This document shows, one piece after another, positions 63,552 through 64,000 of a stretch of 64,000 nt of DNA. The stretch spans positions 1 to 64,000 of the forward strand of contig JBKEDD010000129.1 of assembly GCA_047975215.1 (NCBI GenBank). The letters are read 5' to 3'. Within the stretch, counting starts at the first letter, position 1. The number at the start of each line of letters is the position of its first letter. Below the pieces are notes generated by a model. It worked only from the letters and a program-made list of their open reading frames with translations. It ran no database searches and was not told the origin of the DNA. The DNA comes from JAGRMG01 sp047975215 (GTDB lineage: Bacteria > Pseudomonadota > Alphaproteobacteria > Rhodobacterales > Rhodobacteraceae). Position numbers and translations under genes: made by a program.

Positions 63552-63624
63552 AGCGGCGGATGCGAAACCGGTTTGCTTTCGGCCGCGCCTTCGGGAGGAT
63601 GAGCCACAGCAAGGGGGACCGTGC

Positions 63625-64000
63625 ATGACCCAATCCACCCAAACGCTCGATCTGGCGGCGGTCGATGCGTATCTTGCGCAAAACCTGCCGGGCTATCGCG
63701 GGCCGCTCGGCGCGCGCAAGTTCGAAACCGGGCAATCCAACCCGACCTTTCTGCTGACCACCCCCGCAAGGCGCTATGTGCTGCGGCGCAAACCGCCCGG
63801 CACCTTGCTGAAATCGGCGCATGCGGTCGATCGCGAATACCGGGTGCAACATGCGCTGGCGGGCAGCCGGGTGCCGGTGGCGCGGATGCACCTTCTCTGC
63901 GAGGACGACGCGGTCATCGGTTCGGCCTTCTACGTGATGGATTTCGTGAAGGGGCGCAATTTCGCCGATCCGCTGATGGAGGGCGAGAGCAACGCCACGA
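63625..64000 (+). CDS. Phosphotransferase (APH/ACAD10-like), partial
   Basis: The first 125 residues are visible; the gene runs off the right edge. The N-terminal kinase lobe includes KFETGQSNPTFLL and YVLRRKPPGTLLKSAHAVDREYRV, with the hinge YVMDFVKGRNF. This is the aminoglycoside-phosphotransferase-like family found next to acyl-CoA dehydrogenases (ACAD10/11). An acyl-CoA dehydrogenase gene is expected further right. Ribosome site AAGGGGGACC. Confidence 0.9.
   Translation, partial: MTQSTQTLDLAAVDAYLAQNLPGYRGPLGARKFETGQSNPTFLLTTPARRYVLRRKPPGTLLKSAHAVDREYRVQHALAGSRVPVARMHLLCEDDAVIGSAFYVMDFVKGRNFADPLMEGESNAT

Overview
The window is about 65% GC chromosomal DNA from an alphaproteobacterium, most likely a marine Rhodobacterales (Roseobacter/Paracoccaceae group). 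This rests on the dnaG-rpoD pair, adjacent sciP and ctrA, a trgA-trgB-cysK tellurite cluster, a GTTC-N7-GTTC LexA box, a Hint-domain VWA protein, and DUF1153, DUF2182/DUF1326 and IalB-type genes. No taxon was confirmed by a search. No rRNA, tRNA, CRISPR array, insertion sequence or prophage was recognised.

0-11 kb is housekeeping: rpoD (cut by the left edge), dnaG and mnmA on the minus strand; then sciP, ctrA, ligA and recG on the plus strand. Behind recG lies a LexA/SOS box followed by a 40-codon membrane miniprotein. 11-18 kb holds a secreted-type VWA-Hint protein, a DUF2182/DUF1326 pair, acuI (acryloyl-CoA reductase), a universal stress protein and a BCCT betaine-type transporter. 18-25 kb has a PLP enzyme, then trgA-trgB-cysK, a large MscS channel and a small K+-type channel.

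25-36 kb is mainly envelope and osmotic functions: cardiolipin synthase, a periplasmic HAD phosphatase, three small YqjD/YqjE-like proteins, an AI-2E permease, a YihY protein, an octaheme cytochrome c and a second MscS channel. 36-46 kb has a LysR regulator diverging from a fused indolepyruvate ferredoxin oxidoreductase, a divergent DUF882/L,D-transpeptidase pair, an lpxD-ACP-ketosynthase lipid cluster and an IalB-like protein. 47-55 kb has a HerA-like ATPase and a minus-strand branched-chain amino-acid ABC operon (livJ-livG-livF-secreted protein-livH-livM). 55-64 kb has a PQQ-type sugar dehydrogenase, a GlxA-type regulator, class II DAHP synthase, a histidine phosphatase and the start of an acyl-CoA catabolic cluster (MDR, two SDRs, nitronate monooxygenase family, APH-type phosphotransferase).

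The most unusual signals are non-coding. Two intergenic loci (minus strand, 35751-35829 and 46773-46859) share one RNA architecture: a 5' hairpin, an unpaired anti-Shine-Dalgarno-like CCTCCC element ending in GGACT, and a terminator hairpin with a U tract. A third, convergent, terminator-less copy lies at 46617-46671. They look like members of one small-RNA family. The second notable point is the SOS-controlled miniprotein behind recG, which could be a division inhibitor analogous to Caulobacter SidA.
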